DNA of 64,000 nt. It comes from an uncultured Armatimonadota bacterium. Its GTDB lineage: Bacteria; Armatimonadota; Fimbriimonadia; Fimbriimonadales; Fimbriimonadaceae. The notes under the pieces were generated by a model, which saw nothing but the letters and a program-made list of their open reading frames with translations, searched no databases and was not told the DNA's origin. The stretch is taken from contig CAIYLG010000022.1 in assembly GCA_903927025.1 (NCBI GenBank), forward strand, positions 1-64,000, read 5' to 3'. The position numbers and the translations under genes were made by a program. Positions 1 to 8,524 of this stretch are shown here, piece after piece (the first letter of the stretch is position 1; each line of letters begins with the position of its first letter).

Positions 1-608
1 AAGCTTGCTAAACAATTAGCGTCTCTCGAGTGCTCGATACTTTGCTTCTATTCAATCGCTATGCAACTTTCAAAGAGCTTTCTTCGCTGGACAACCGCTT
101 CACTTTCTTCGAGTTTTTTCGAAGTCGCTCAGTGGCTGACAGTCGAATATGGTACCTCCCGGCACCCTCCATGTCAAGGGTTCGTTAACCGTTTCACGAA
201 AGTTGGGTGCATTCCGTCTTGTTGCAACGTCTTAAATCTCTTGGGCCCGGCTGAAACGCTAGGTTCTTGAATGGATCACTTTGAACCTAAAGTGAAGCGC
301 CAAGTTGAGGCCGCACTGGGGGCGCGCCTTGTCTCCGGGCTCGTTTAGCTTGGTGGCACGCGATGACGTCCAGCATGAAATCCAGCCCGACCTGGTTTGG
401 ATGGGCGTGGTCTCTACATCATTGAATCGATGGAACCCAGCAGGCTTTGCTGCTTCGTGGCGAACCGCGCTTCGACCCGCGGAGGTTTGGGACCTCGCAC
501 CCAAACTTTGTTGGAGTCGGCCACTGTGGGAAGCTACAGCAACTGGGTCGAAACCCCTTTTTGAATTCGGGATAGATGCCCGTGTGCCCATCGCTGAAGT
601 TTCTGGGC
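1..608. other. Gene-less stretch at window start
   Basis: I see no convincing coding region here. Short open frames exist on both strands, but they overlap each other, have no ribosome-binding site and encode low-complexity Arg/Ser/Pro-rich peptides typical of chance frames in GC-rich DNA. The only recognisable element is a palindromic repeat copy at 526-590, just beyond the 3' end of the minus-strand DinB-like gene. The far left could hold the regulatory region of a gene outside the window. Confidence 0.5.
526..590 (+). repeat. Dispersed palindromic repeat, copy A
   Basis: This 65-nt element aligns without gaps to 62710-62774, with roughly 50 identical positions, including an exact shared core GAAACCCCTTTTTGAA. 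It has two small palindromes in tandem: a GGG..GAAACCCC hairpin (553-556 is the best conserved part) followed by CGGG-ATAGATG-CCCG. It lies about 20 nt past the stop of the minus-strand DinB-like gene. It looks like a REP-type intergenic element; the function is unknown. Confidence 0.6.
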
Positions 609-1085
609 CTAGTGCATTTCGCGGTCGCCGAGCATGAGCTGGAGTTGGTTGATTTGGCCGAGGTGGTAGACCAGGTTCCACTGATGCATGCTGAGCACGT
701 CAGCCATGGTCATCACGACACCGCCGCCGAATGGCAGGCGCATCTCATCCTCTAGCCCCCCATCTGGAAAGGCGGCAATTTCCCTGCAGAGTTCAGAAGT
801 TGTATTCCGGGCAGCTTCGACGCACTTCTCTATCGTGTCAAAGGTCTGCCGCAGGCGAATGGCTTCCTTGCGCGCGTGCTCGTCGAATTCTGGTGGTTTG
901 CGATCCCGAATGATGGGAATGAACCAGGTCCCTGCAGTGGCAATCTCCTGCATTTGGCTGAGCACCGGGCGGGCCTCGCCAAGCGGCACCCAATCGAGGC
1001 GATCCTCTGGCATGGCCAACGCGGCCCGACAGACGTCATCGAGTGCCTTTTGAGTCGCTCGAACGACCTGATCCTGATAGCGCAT
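609..1085 (-). CDS. DinB-family protein (DinB_2-like)
   Basis: This 158-residue protein has the size and four-helix character of the DinB/YfiT superfamily, whose members often act as metal-dependent thiol transferases or are of unknown role. The C-terminal segment has the family pattern MHQ..YHLGQINQL (about residues 136-148), where the His residues and the following GQ usually help form the metal site. The N-terminal His expected for a full triad is not obvious, so activity is uncertain. It starts at an ATG at 1085 without a strong Shine-Dalgarno sequence. A palindromic repeat follows its stop. Confidence 0.7.
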   Translation of the reverse strand: MRYQDQVVRATQKALDDVCRAALAMPEDRLDWVPLGEARPVLSQMQEIATAGTWFIPIIRDRKPPEFDEHARKEAIRLRQTFDTIEKCVEAARNTTSELCREIAAFPDGGLEDEMRLPFGGGVVMTMADVLSMHQWNLVYHLGQINQLQLMLGDREMH

Positions 1086-1152
1086 CGTTAGATTGTAGCG
1101 GCTTTGGTGGATTCATTCGGATAGGAACCTGGGCTTTTTGAGAGTGGAAGCT

Positions 1153-2202
1153 TTACAGTCCGGTGGCTATGTGGCTCTCCGTTGTATCCTTCTCGGCCCG
1201 ATTTCGGATCTCGTTCATCACTCGAACGTGAACGGCTTCCACAATCGAATCCGTCCAGAGGTGCCAGTAAAAGTCAGGCGCGATTCGGTTGGCATACCAA
1301 CTTGTTCCGCTTAGTCGTGTATCGCCGTTTGGAAGCCGCTCTAGGTTGAACTCCCCTCGCTCGCATAAAAAGTAGCCAGTCAGGTGAGCCGTCTGGATCG
1401 GTCCATAGAGACCTGTCTCTTCCATCGAGGGTGGTGTGTCCAGCACGCGAAACCCGAGCCGCTGGCTTGGTTGCCATGCATCGACCTGCTCAGGCATGTC
1501 TCCCGTGGAGAGACGGCACACCCGCTTCCCTCCCAACTTCGGCTCCATCAGCTCGATATCGGTTGGGTGCGCAAATCCCGCTCGAAAAAGGAGCTCATTG
1601 GCTTTTGGAAGCTTCCGTATGGAGCAAACGTACTTCCAGACCACCTCGGGTGCGGCGTGAATGACCATCGACGTCGTCTCAACATGGCGAACCACGGGAC
1701 GATCGATTGACGCTTCTCGATTGAGCAGCAGTGGAATGGCGAGTACCGCCAACGCAACAGAAATCCCCCGATCGTGACGCCGCTTGACGACTCCAAGAAC
1801 CCGCCATCCGCCATATGCTCCCATCACGAGCATCGGCACGACAATGGGAAGCGCCATCACCAAGCAGATGATTCCCTCTAGAGCGAAGATCAGAATTCCC
1901 ACTCCAACAAACAGCAGCGACCACATGCTTGCAAGAAGGCATTTCTTCCAGCTGGCTCCCTCTTTGGGCCCAAGCAATAAGGCGCTTGAGAAGCCAACTA
2001 CGAGTGGCACGACACCAAAAAGCACCATGCCGTATTCCCGATCCAGGCCAGGCACCAGCATCACGAATGCAATCGTGGCGACTGCGTTGCAGGCGGCAGC
2101 GATGAATCCACTCAACGTTGGATTCATCCTGATCCGAGGCTTCGCAACCTTAGAAGAAGGTTCCTGCTCTTCCTGCATAAGCATATCATAGCCAACTTTC
2201 AC
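1153..2202 (-). CDS. Membrane protein with C-terminal SRPBCC (START-like) domain
   Basis: This 349-aa protein has four or five hydrophobic segments in about residues 30-175, followed by a soluble domain (about 175-335). That domain opens with a strand and the stretch HAAPEVVWKYV, typical of polyketide-cyclase/SRPBCC folds that bind hydrophobic ligands in a cavity. I infer a membrane-tethered ligand-binding or lipid-related protein; no specific role can be given. The first possible start is GTG at 2202. In-frame ATGs at 2184 and 2178 are equally possible, as none has a strong ribosome site. An 8-bp inverted repeat (2194-2217) covers the start region. Confidence 0.6.
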   Translation of the reverse strand: MKVGYDMLMQEEQEPSSKVAKPRIRMNPTLSGFIAAACNAVATIAFVMLVPGLDREYGMVLFGVVPLVVGFSSALLLGPKEGASWKKCLLASMWSLLFVGVGILIFALEGIICLVMALPIVVPMLVMGAYGGWRVLGVVKRRHDRGISVALAVLAIPLLLNREASIDRPVVRHVETTSMVIHAAPEVVWKYVCSIRKLPKANELLFRAGFAHPTDIELMEPKLGGKRVCRLSTGDMPEQVDAWQPSQRLGFRVLDTPPSMEETGLYGPIQTAHLTGYFLCERGEFNLERLPNGDTRLSGTSWYANRIAPDFYWHLWTDSIVEAVHVRVMNEIRNRAEKDTTESHIATGL

Positions 2203-2217
2203 AATTTATTGAAAGTT
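2194..2217. repeat. Inverted repeat at start of membrane/SRPBCC gene
   Basis: AACTTTCA and its exact reverse complement TGAAAGTT are separated by 8 nt and straddle the GTG start at 2202. It could be an operator or an mRNA hairpin near the start. The length is short enough that chance is possible. Confidence 0.3.
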
Positions 2218-2286
2218 AGATCCCTATTTGATCGGGCTACGATTCAAGTTTCAGCAGATAGTGATTCATCTCGTCCCAGGAATCCT

Positions 2287-2330
2287 AAAAAAAGGAAGCT
2301 GGCCGTCGCGATAATATCGCGACGACCAGC
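2287..2330 (-). terminator. Rho-independent terminator of tal
   Basis: On the minus strand a strong hairpin (2298-2330, arms GCTGG-CGTCGCGATA with one bulge) is followed by a run of seven T at 2293-2287. It sits 38 nt past the stop of the transaldolase gene and shields the next minus-strand gene from read-through. Confidence 0.85.
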
Positions 2331-2368
2331 TAGATGTGGCGGAAACTTCCGACCTAAGTCTTACAGAT

Positions 2369-3034
2369 TTAGGCTTTTGGGAAGATGCTAAGGCCAGCAT
2401 CGTTCCAGTCAGCGAGGAATCGCTTGAGACCGGCATCTGTGAGCGGGTGCTTGAACAGCATGCCCATGATCTTCATCGGCATCGTCACGATATGGGCACC
2501 AGCTTCCATCGCCTGCACGACGTGAAGGGGGTGTCGGACGCTGGCAACCAGAATCTCGCTATCGTATCCATAGGTGTTCACCATTTCGACCGAAGCGGCT
2601 ACTGCGTTCATGCCGTCGTCAGAGATGTCGTCCACACGGCCAACAAAGTTGCTGATGAATGTCGCTCCTGCCTTCGCTGCAAGCAGAGCCTGCGAAACAG
2701 TGAAGACGAGGGTCACGTTGGTCTTGATGTCTTTATCAGAAAGCGTCTTGACCAGTCGGATTCCCGGCTCGATGAGGGGAACCTTAACAACGATATTCGG
2801 ATGCCAGGAGCTGATCTCCATCGCTTCCTTCAACATCGTGTCGTAGTCGGTTGCGACGACTTCAGCGCTGATTTCACCCTCGGGAACCAGTTCGCAGATT
2901 TTAAGGACGGTCTCTTTGAATCCCTTTCCGGATTTTGCAATGAGTGTTGGGTTGGTGGTGACGCCATCCAGAATCCCCCACTCAGCAGCCTGTCTTACTT
3001 CTTCAATATCACCGGTGTCTACGAACAGCTTCAT
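2369..3034 (-). CDS. tal: Transaldolase (small TalC/FSA-type subfamily)
   Basis: This cytoplasmic enzyme of the non-oxidative pentose-phosphate pathway moves a dihydroxyacetone unit from sedoheptulose-7-P or fructose-6-P to an aldose-P acceptor through a Lys Schiff base. The 221-aa product starts at MKLFVDTGDIEE (ATG 3034); upstream in-frame sequence is not family-like. The catalytic Lys is in VVKVPL, and GVTTNPTL and FVGRVDD are family signatures. The Phe in FVGRVDD, where fructose-6-P aldolase has Tyr, favours transaldolase over aldolase activity. It is divergent from mnmE, ends in a clear terminator, and complements the rpiB-pgi/gnd/zwf/pgl operon at 50275-56142. Confidence 0.92.
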   Translation of the reverse strand: MKLFVDTGDIEEVRQAAEWGILDGVTTNPTLIAKSGKGFKETVLKICELVPEGEISAEVVATDYDTMLKEAMEISSWHPNIVVKVPLIEPGIRLVKTLSDKDIKTNVTLVFTVSQALLAAKAGATFISNFVGRVDDISDDGMNAVAASVEMVNTYGYDSEILVASVRHPLHVVQAMEAGAHIVTMPMKIMGMLFKHPLTDAGLKRFLADWNDAGLSIFPKA

Positions 3035-3124
3035 GTTCTTAAGTCTACTCTCGGAGCTGGGAGTTGGTTTTCGAAATTGAATTGCCTTGGCATAGGTCCA
3101 TGCCATTTGAGCCATCCTATCGAA

Positions 3125-4441
3125 GTGCATCGACTCCATCTAGACACCATTGTTGCCCCCATTACAGGCGTTCAGCCAGCGGCAGTGGCGTGGATTCGGC
3201 TCTCGGGCCCGGATGCATGGACGGTTGCTTCAAACGTATTTAAGAGCTGGCCAGAAGGCGACGTCGAATCTCACCGTGCCCTGTTTGGGAAGTACGTGAA
3301 CGGAGATGAAGGGCTGGCACTTCCCTTCGCCGAGGATCGAAGCTATACCGGAGAGCAGGCGGTGGAACTCTCGCTTCACGGGTCGGCAGTATCCGTGCGC
3401 ACATTGGTCGAGGCTTGCCTTGCGGCGGGAGCCAGACTCGCGGAGCCAGGTGAGTTCACGCTTCGCGCATTTATGAACGGCAGGATTGACCTCACCCAAG
3501 CGGAAGCAGTGCGAGAAACCGTCGACGCCCAGACAGAAGCCCAGCTTCATCTGGCTAACCTCAGCAGAAAGGGCGTCCTGCGCAAGGAGTTCTCGGCGCT
3601 GCGATCCAGAATTCTTGGTGTGCTTGCCAAAGTGGAGGCGAGTGTCGACTTTAGTGAAGAGATAGGCGATCTTGATCGCCCGGTGGCAAGCGCGGAAATT
3701 GAAGCCGTTTGCCAGGTCCTGCTTGAGTGGGTTGTCACCGCAGGTTGGGGTCAAGTGGTCAGGAATGGGTATCGCATCGCGATATTGGGTCGCCCCAACG
3801 CGGGCAAGTCCTCTCTGATGAACGCTCTTCTTAAGAACGACCGCTCAATCGTGACATCGACTCCAGGCACCACGCGCGACTACATAGAGGAGTCGCTAGA
3901 GGTTGAAGGCTTCCGAGTTATCCTCACCGATACCGCCGGTCTTCGCGCTTCTGTGGATCCCGTAGAGGCCAAAGGAATCGAGCGTTCGCGCGAAGTTGCC
4001 AGCAAGGCCAACCACGCTTTCTATATGTATGACTGCGCGGTCGGTTGGACCGCAGAAGATGACATCCATATCGCGGAATTGGACTCCCAGGACATCAGCT
4101 ATACGATCCTGGCCAATAAAGTTGATATTGCGGAACATGGCCCCGGAAATCCCATCTCAACTATGACGATGGCGGGAATAGATGATTTGCTTGCCGACAT
4201 CAAGCACTTGGTTGAATCCACGCCAGTTGTTCCATTTGTCAATCTGCGCCAGCTTCCGTTTGTCGAGCAGGCTCACCAGTCACTTACCGAGTGTTCCGCA
4301 CTTTTGAAAGGGGACGCTCCCGATGACCTTCTGAGTGTGCTTCTGACCGACGCCGCAATGCAGCTTGGTGCCATCACTGGGGAGACTGCCGCGCCCGACA
4401 TGATCGAGCGGATCTTCCACGACTTCTGTATCGGAAAATAG
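3125..4441 (+). CDS. mnmE: tRNA modification GTPase MnmE
   Basis: MnmE, with MnmG, makes the 5-aminomethyl-type modification of wobble U34 in tRNAs. The 438-aa product shows an N-terminal folate-binding domain (DTIVAPITG..AVAWIRLSG), a helical domain, and an inserted G domain with P-loop GRPNAGKS (residues 222-229), TPGTTRD, DTAG and NKVD. The C-terminus FCIGK carries the conserved catalytic Cys. The open frame extends far upstream, but family similarity begins at about 3137. GTG 3125 or TTG 3107 are the plausible starts, and neither has a strong ribosome site. mnmG is not adjacent. Confidence 0.93.
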   Translation: MHRLHLDTIVAPITGVQPAAVAWIRLSGPDAWTVASNVFKSWPEGDVESHRALFGKYVNGDEGLALPFAEDRSYTGEQAVELSLHGSAVSVRTLVEACLAAGARLAEPGEFTLRAFMNGRIDLTQAEAVRETVDAQTEAQLHLANLSRKGVLRKEFSALRSRILGVLAKVEASVDFSEEIGDLDRPVASAEIEAVCQVLLEWVVTAGWGQVVRNGYRIAILGRPNAGKSSLMNALLKNDRSIVTSTPGTTRDYIEESLEVEGFRVILTDTAGLRASVDPVEAKGIERSREVASKANHAFYMYDCAVGWTAEDDIHIAELDSQDISYTILANKVDIAEHGPGNPISTMTMAGIDDLLADIKHLVESTPVVPFVNLRQLPFVEQAHQSLTECSALLKGDAPDDLLSVLLTDAAMQLGAITGETAAPDMIERIFHDFCIGK

Positions 4442-4514
4442 TTGGAACCTCTCCGGGGAGATTCACGTTGAATCTTATGTCCGCAGATGACTTGATAGTC
4501 TAGGACTCAATATC

Positions 4515-7118
4515 ATGCGACTTGAAAAACTCACCATCATGGCCCAAGAGGCCCTCGAATCCGCCCAGGCACTGGCTGCTCGCCATCAGCACTCCAATAT
4601 CGATGTTGAAGATATGCTGGGCGCCCTGCTCGGGCAAGAGGGGGGCGTCAGTCGACAGCTCCTCCTCAAGGTGGGTGCCGACCCAAATCGCATCGCTCAA
4701 GACGTCAATACTGAACTCGAGCGCATGCCCAAGGTATCCGGGGGCGCTCCCGTTCAGTCAATGACGTCGCGCCTACAAAGTGTGTTCACGGATGCCTTCA
4801 AAGAAGCAGACCGGCTCAAGGACGAATACGTTTCCACCGAGCATCTCCTTCTTGGAATCGTTGACGAGTCCGGTGCCTGTGGCAAGCTGATGCGCTCTTC
4901 TGGGGTTACCAAGAAGGCGCTTCTCGCCGCGGTCGAAGATCTTAGGGGTGGTAGACGCGTTACAAGTCAGTCAGCCGAGCAACAGTATCAGGCACTTGAA
5001 AAGTACGGAATTGACCTAACTGCCCGCGCCCGAAGCGGAAAGTTGGATCCAGTCATTGGACGCGACGAGGAAATTCGTCGCGCTATCCAGGTGCTCAGTC
5101 GTAGAACCAAGAACAACCCGGTCCTGATCGGTGAACCGGGTGTGGGCAAGACTGCCGTCGCCGAAGGGCTCGCCCTTCGAATCGTGAGCGGAGACGTCCC
5201 CGAGGGGCTGAAAGGTAAATCTGTGATCGCTCTGGACCTTAGCGCACTGGTCGCCGGAGCGAAGTTCCGCGGTGAATTTGAAGAGCGCCTCAAGTCTGTG
5301 CTGGAAGAGATCAAGTCTTCCGATGGTCAGATCATCCTCTTTATCGACGAGCTGCACACCCTTGTGGGTGCCGGTAAGGCCGAGGGTTCGATGGACGCAG
5401 CGAACATGCTGAAGCCAATGCTTGCACGTGGCGAGCTCCGGTGCATTGGCGCAACCACGCTGAACGAATACAAGAAGTACATCGAGAAGGATAAGGCGCT
5501 AGAGAGGCGCTTCCAAATGGTGCTGGTTGGCGAGCCGAGCGTGGAAGAGACGATCAGTATCCTTCGCGGCCTCAAGGAGCGATACGAGATCCACCATGGC
5601 GTGCGGATCACGGACTCTGCTCTGGTTGCGGCGGCAACCCTATCCAATCGATACATCACGGAGCGGTTCCTTCCGGACAAAGCGATTGACCTGATGGACG
5701 AAGCGGCAAGCAAGCTAAAGATCGAAATCGACAGCGTTCCGGCTGAGATCGATGAGGTCGAACGCCAAATGAATCAATTGGAGATCGACCGAGAGGCGCT
5801 GAAGAAGGAAGAAGACCCCGCCAGCAAGGAGCGACTTAAGGCTACTGAGCGAAAGTTTGCGGAGCTGAGTGAAAAGGCTTCGGCGAAGCGCGGTGTCTGG
5901 CAGCGTGAGAAGGAGAAGATCGAATCGATCCGTAAACTCAAAGGTCAGATCGAAGGGCTCCGTACTGAGCTTGAAGCGTTCACACGAGATTCCGAGTGGG
6001 GCAAAGCTGGTGAGATTCAGTACGGCAAAATCCCTCAGCTGGAAGCCCAGCTTGAGTTCGAGAGCGAAGAACTTGCCAAGCTTCAGGCCAATGGCAAGAT
6101 GCTGAAGGAAGAAGTCGACAGCGAGGATATCGCCGAGGTCGTCAGCAAGTGGACCGGCGTGCCTGTGAGCCGACTGCTTCAGGGGGAAATGCAGAAGCTG
6201 CTGACCATGGAAGACGCGCTCGAAGCTAGAGTTGTCGGACAAGTGGAGGCGATTCGGTCACTCTCCGATGCAGTAAGGCGCTCGCGTTCCGGACTCTCCG
6301 ATCCAAACCGGCCCATCGGCTCCTTTCTATTCCTCGGGCCAACCGGTGTTGGCAAAACGGAGACAGCGAAAGCGCTGGCAGACTTCATGTTTGACAGCGA
6401 GAAGAGCATGATTCGAATCGATATGAGCGAGTACAGCGAGAGGCACTCTGTCGCTCGTCTGGTAGGTGCCCCTCCGGGTTACGTTGGGTACGAAGAGGGT
6501 GGTCAGCTCACGGAGATGGTGCGGCGACGCCCTTACTGCGTAATCCTGCTGGACGAAATCGAGAAGGCTCACCCAGAAGTGTTCAACATCCTCCTTCAGG
6601 TACTCGACGATGGACGTCTTACAGATGGCCAGGGAAATACCGTTGACTTCAAGAACACGGTGATCATCCTGACCAGCAACATTGGCTCCCACTTCTACAG
6701 CGACCCTATCTCGGCAGACGACAGCTTTGAAGCGACGAAGAAGAATGTGCTGAACGAAGTTCGAAGCTACCTGCGGCCGGAATTTATCAACCGGCTGGAT
6801 GACATCGTGGTGTTCCATTCGCTGGGTGTCAACGAGATCAAGCAGATCGTCGAGATTCAGCTCAAGGCACTTCGAGGAAGGCTCGCCGACAGGCGAATCG
6901 ACCTTGTCCTCTCTGAGAGCGCATCGAGAGAGCTTGCAACCGCAGGTTTTGACCCGGTTTACGGAGCAAGGCCGTTGAAGCGAGCGATCCAGAATGAAGT
7001 CGTGAACCCTCTGGCGCAAAGACTGCTGAGCGGAGACATCGCGGATGGTCAACGAGTGGAAGTCGATTTCACCGGCGGCCAGTTCACTTTCGTTCGTAAG
7101 CCGCTAGTCACGGCGTAG
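4515..7118 (+). CDS. clpB: ATP-dependent disaggregase ClpB
   Basis: ClpB is the hexameric AAA+ chaperone that, with DnaK, pulls polypeptides out of aggregates in the cytoplasm. The 867-aa product has the usual length and order: Clp N-domain (1-145), first AAA with Walker A GEPGVGKT (206-213), a coiled-coil M domain (about 400-525) that separates ClpB from ClpA/ClpC, and second AAA with GPTGVGKT (608-615). The C-terminal domain carries ARPLKRAIQ. It lies 73 nt past mnmE, enough for its own promoter. I looked for CIRCE or sigma-32-like elements there and saw none. A strong terminator follows. Confidence 0.96.
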   Translation: MRLEKLTIMAQEALESAQALAARHQHSNIDVEDMLGALLGQEGGVSRQLLLKVGADPNRIAQDVNTELERMPKVSGGAPVQSMTSRLQSVFTDAFKEADRLKDEYVSTEHLLLGIVDESGACGKLMRSSGVTKKALLAAVEDLRGGRRVTSQSAEQQYQALEKYGIDLTARARSGKLDPVIGRDEEIRRAIQVLSRRTKNNPVLIGEPGVGKTAVAEGLALRIVSGDVPEGLKGKSVIALDLSALVAGAKFRGEFEERLKSVLEEIKSSDGQIILFIDELHTLVGAGKAEGSMDAANMLKPMLARGELRCIGATTLNEYKKYIEKDKALERRFQMVLVGEPSVEETISILRGLKERYEIHHGVRITDSALVAAATLSNRYITERFLPDKAIDLMDEAASKLKIEIDSVPAEIDEVERQMNQLEIDREALKKEEDPASKERLKATERKFAELSEKASAKRGVWQREKEKIESIRKLKGQIEGLRTELEAFTRDSEWGKAGEIQYGKIPQLEAQLEFESEELAKLQANGKMLKEEVDSEDIAEVVSKWTGVPVSRLLQGEMQKLLTMEDALEARVVGQVEAIRSLSDAVRRSRSGLSDPNRPIGSFLFLGPTGVGKTETAKALADFMFDSEKSMIRIDMSEYSERHSVARLVGAPPGYVGYEEGGQLTEMVRRRPYCVILLDEIEKAHPEVFNILLQVLDDGRLTDGQGNTVDFKNTVIILTSNIGSHFYSDPISADDSFEATKKNVLNEVRSYLRPEFINRLDDIVVFHSLGVNEIKQIVEIQLKALRGRLADRRIDLVLSESASRELATAGFDPVYGARPLKRAIQNEVVNPLAQRLLSGDIADGQRVEVDFTGGQFTFVRKPLVTA

Positions 7119-7143
7119 CTCAGACCGATTCGTGGGATGCTTT

Positions 7144-7190
7144 GGCCCACCGGAAACCTGCAATCAGGGTTCCGGTGGGCCTTTGTTTGT
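7144..7190 (+). terminator. Rho-independent terminator of clpB
   Basis: A 15-bp perfect stem (GGCCCACCGGAAACC, 7144-7158, with 7167-7181) and 8-nt loop are followed by TTTGTTTGTT. It lies 26 nt past the clpB stop. Confidence 0.9.
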
Positions 7191-7336
7191 TGTGAATACT
7201 ATGAAACGAGCAATATCTCACTCGGTCAACTGGTTGTCGCTCTCCCACAGCTTCTGCTCAACGTCGCCAGCAAGTTGAAATTCACACTGTTTGGATTACG
7301 GGGTTCCAATTCTCGTCTTATAATGATGTAACCGAT

Positions 7337-8278
7337 ATGCGAAATCTTCGGCCTACAGTTTGTTGTGCCTTGGGCTTGACGCTTGCCAGTCTTTCTCCTG
7401 GCTCCCAAATGTCGTCTGTACCGGTGTCCGCTTCATGGGACACCCTCGGAATTTATCCGCTCACTCTTGGTCGACACCTGTCACGCGATGACACCACTCT
7501 GATTCGTAGCCTGGATCGAGGTGAAACCGAGAAGGCGATGGAGAGGTCCCTTGCACGTCTTCGAACATCGAAGGACGATATCGTGGCGGGTTGGGTTTAC
7601 AGTCAGGCGGCACGAATTCGAAGTCGAGGGTCCAAGTCATGCGTTGAGCTTGATGCGGCCATGGATCGGTTGGAATACGACAAGTCTCACGGCGGACTTG
7701 GGACGGACTATGCCCGGCTAAAGTGTGCGATGACAAAGGCCCTGACATACACACCGATGCCAGATGACGCTTTCTTCGTGATTGACACTCTGTTTTTTGA
7801 AGCTCGCATTACGGGCCTCGAAATTGCCAAGGCACATCCCGATTCTCCCGAATTTTTACCTCTCCTAGTAGACGCGTTAAGCCCAAGAGAGGCCCGGGAA
7901 GCTTTGAGCCGGTTCTGTGTAAGCCATCCTTCGAACCAGATGGCCCGACTTTGGATGGCGGACGCCCTGAGCCGTGGAAACAGGGTCCGAATTAGGCCGC
8001 AGAAGAATCAGACCCTCGTAGTGTATGACCCAGAGTCGCCTCTTCTAGAGGAGTCTGTAGCAATGCTTCAGAACCTCCGACTACCTCGCCAAAGTAGTGC
8101 AGGCGTTCAGTTCAAGCTCGGCTGCTGCTACGCGAAGCAGAAGAATTTGGATGCAGCCATCCCTGTTTTTACCGCCCTATCCAAGAATCCAGGGGTTCCC
8201 GCCCCGATTGCAGAATTCTCGAAACGGTTCCTGTTGGCACCCAAATTTGAGTCTCTGGTACCGTCACCGGACGAATAG
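7337..8278 (+). CDS. Hypothetical secreted protein, TPR-like
   Basis: I do not recognise the family. The 313-aa product begins with a signal-peptide-like segment (MRNLRPTV..LGLTLASLSPGSQ). The rest is mostly helical, with TPR-like patterns in the second half (FKLGCCYAKQKNLDAAIPVF near residue 255 onward). It may be an exported scaffold or protein-interaction factor. It is a stand-alone gene between clpB and a metalloprotease, with ATG at 7337. Confidence 0.6.
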   Translation: MRNLRPTVCCALGLTLASLSPGSQMSSVPVSASWDTLGIYPLTLGRHLSRDDTTLIRSLDRGETEKAMERSLARLRTSKDDIVAGWVYSQAARIRSRGSKSCVELDAAMDRLEYDKSHGGLGTDYARLKCAMTKALTYTPMPDDAFFVIDTLFFEARITGLEIAKAHPDSPEFLPLLVDALSPREAREALSRFCVSHPSNQMARLWMADALSRGNRVRIRPQKNQTLVVYDPESPLLEESVAMLQNLRLPRQSSAGVQFKLGCCYAKQKNLDAAIPVFTALSKNPGVPAPIAEFSKRFLLAPKFESLVPSPDE

Positions 8279-8452
8279 GAAGCGCTCGTCAGCCAGTTGG
8301 GGCTCTCAGGTCGTCCGAGGTCTCGGCCGATTGTGAAAAAACACTAAGAAGTCCCTTTTGGCGATTCTTTCTGGCATATCTTGTGCTTCACAGCGTAAGA
8401 AGTTTCATGTAAGGCTAAAATCCCCTCCCAGTTTGGGGAAAAGGGGCAGACA

Positions 8453-8524
8453 ATGGAACTGCTTCATGGGCCAGAACCGCATAGACAAGCACACCTTGAG
8501 CAACTCAGGAGATTTGACCTCTAA
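8453..8524 (+). CDS. Possible 23-aa leader peptide upstream of metalloprotease
   Basis: A 24-codon frame opens at ATG 8453, 6 nt after AAGGGG, a good ribosome site. Its TAA (8522-8524) directly abuts the ATG of the metalloprotease at 8525. Such abutting stop/start pairs often couple translation. The peptide (MELLHGPEPHRQAHL...) is not recognisable. It could be a leader peptide or a chance frame. Confidence 0.3.
   Translation: MELLHGPEPHRQAHLEQLRRFDL

Noticed and set aside
61-637. Several overlapping open frames at the left end
   Set aside because: They have no ribosome-binding sites, no recognisable domains, and frames on opposite strands overlap.
4442-4514. CIRCE or sigma-32-type control ahead of clpB
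   Set aside because: No matching inverted repeat or promoter boxes were found.
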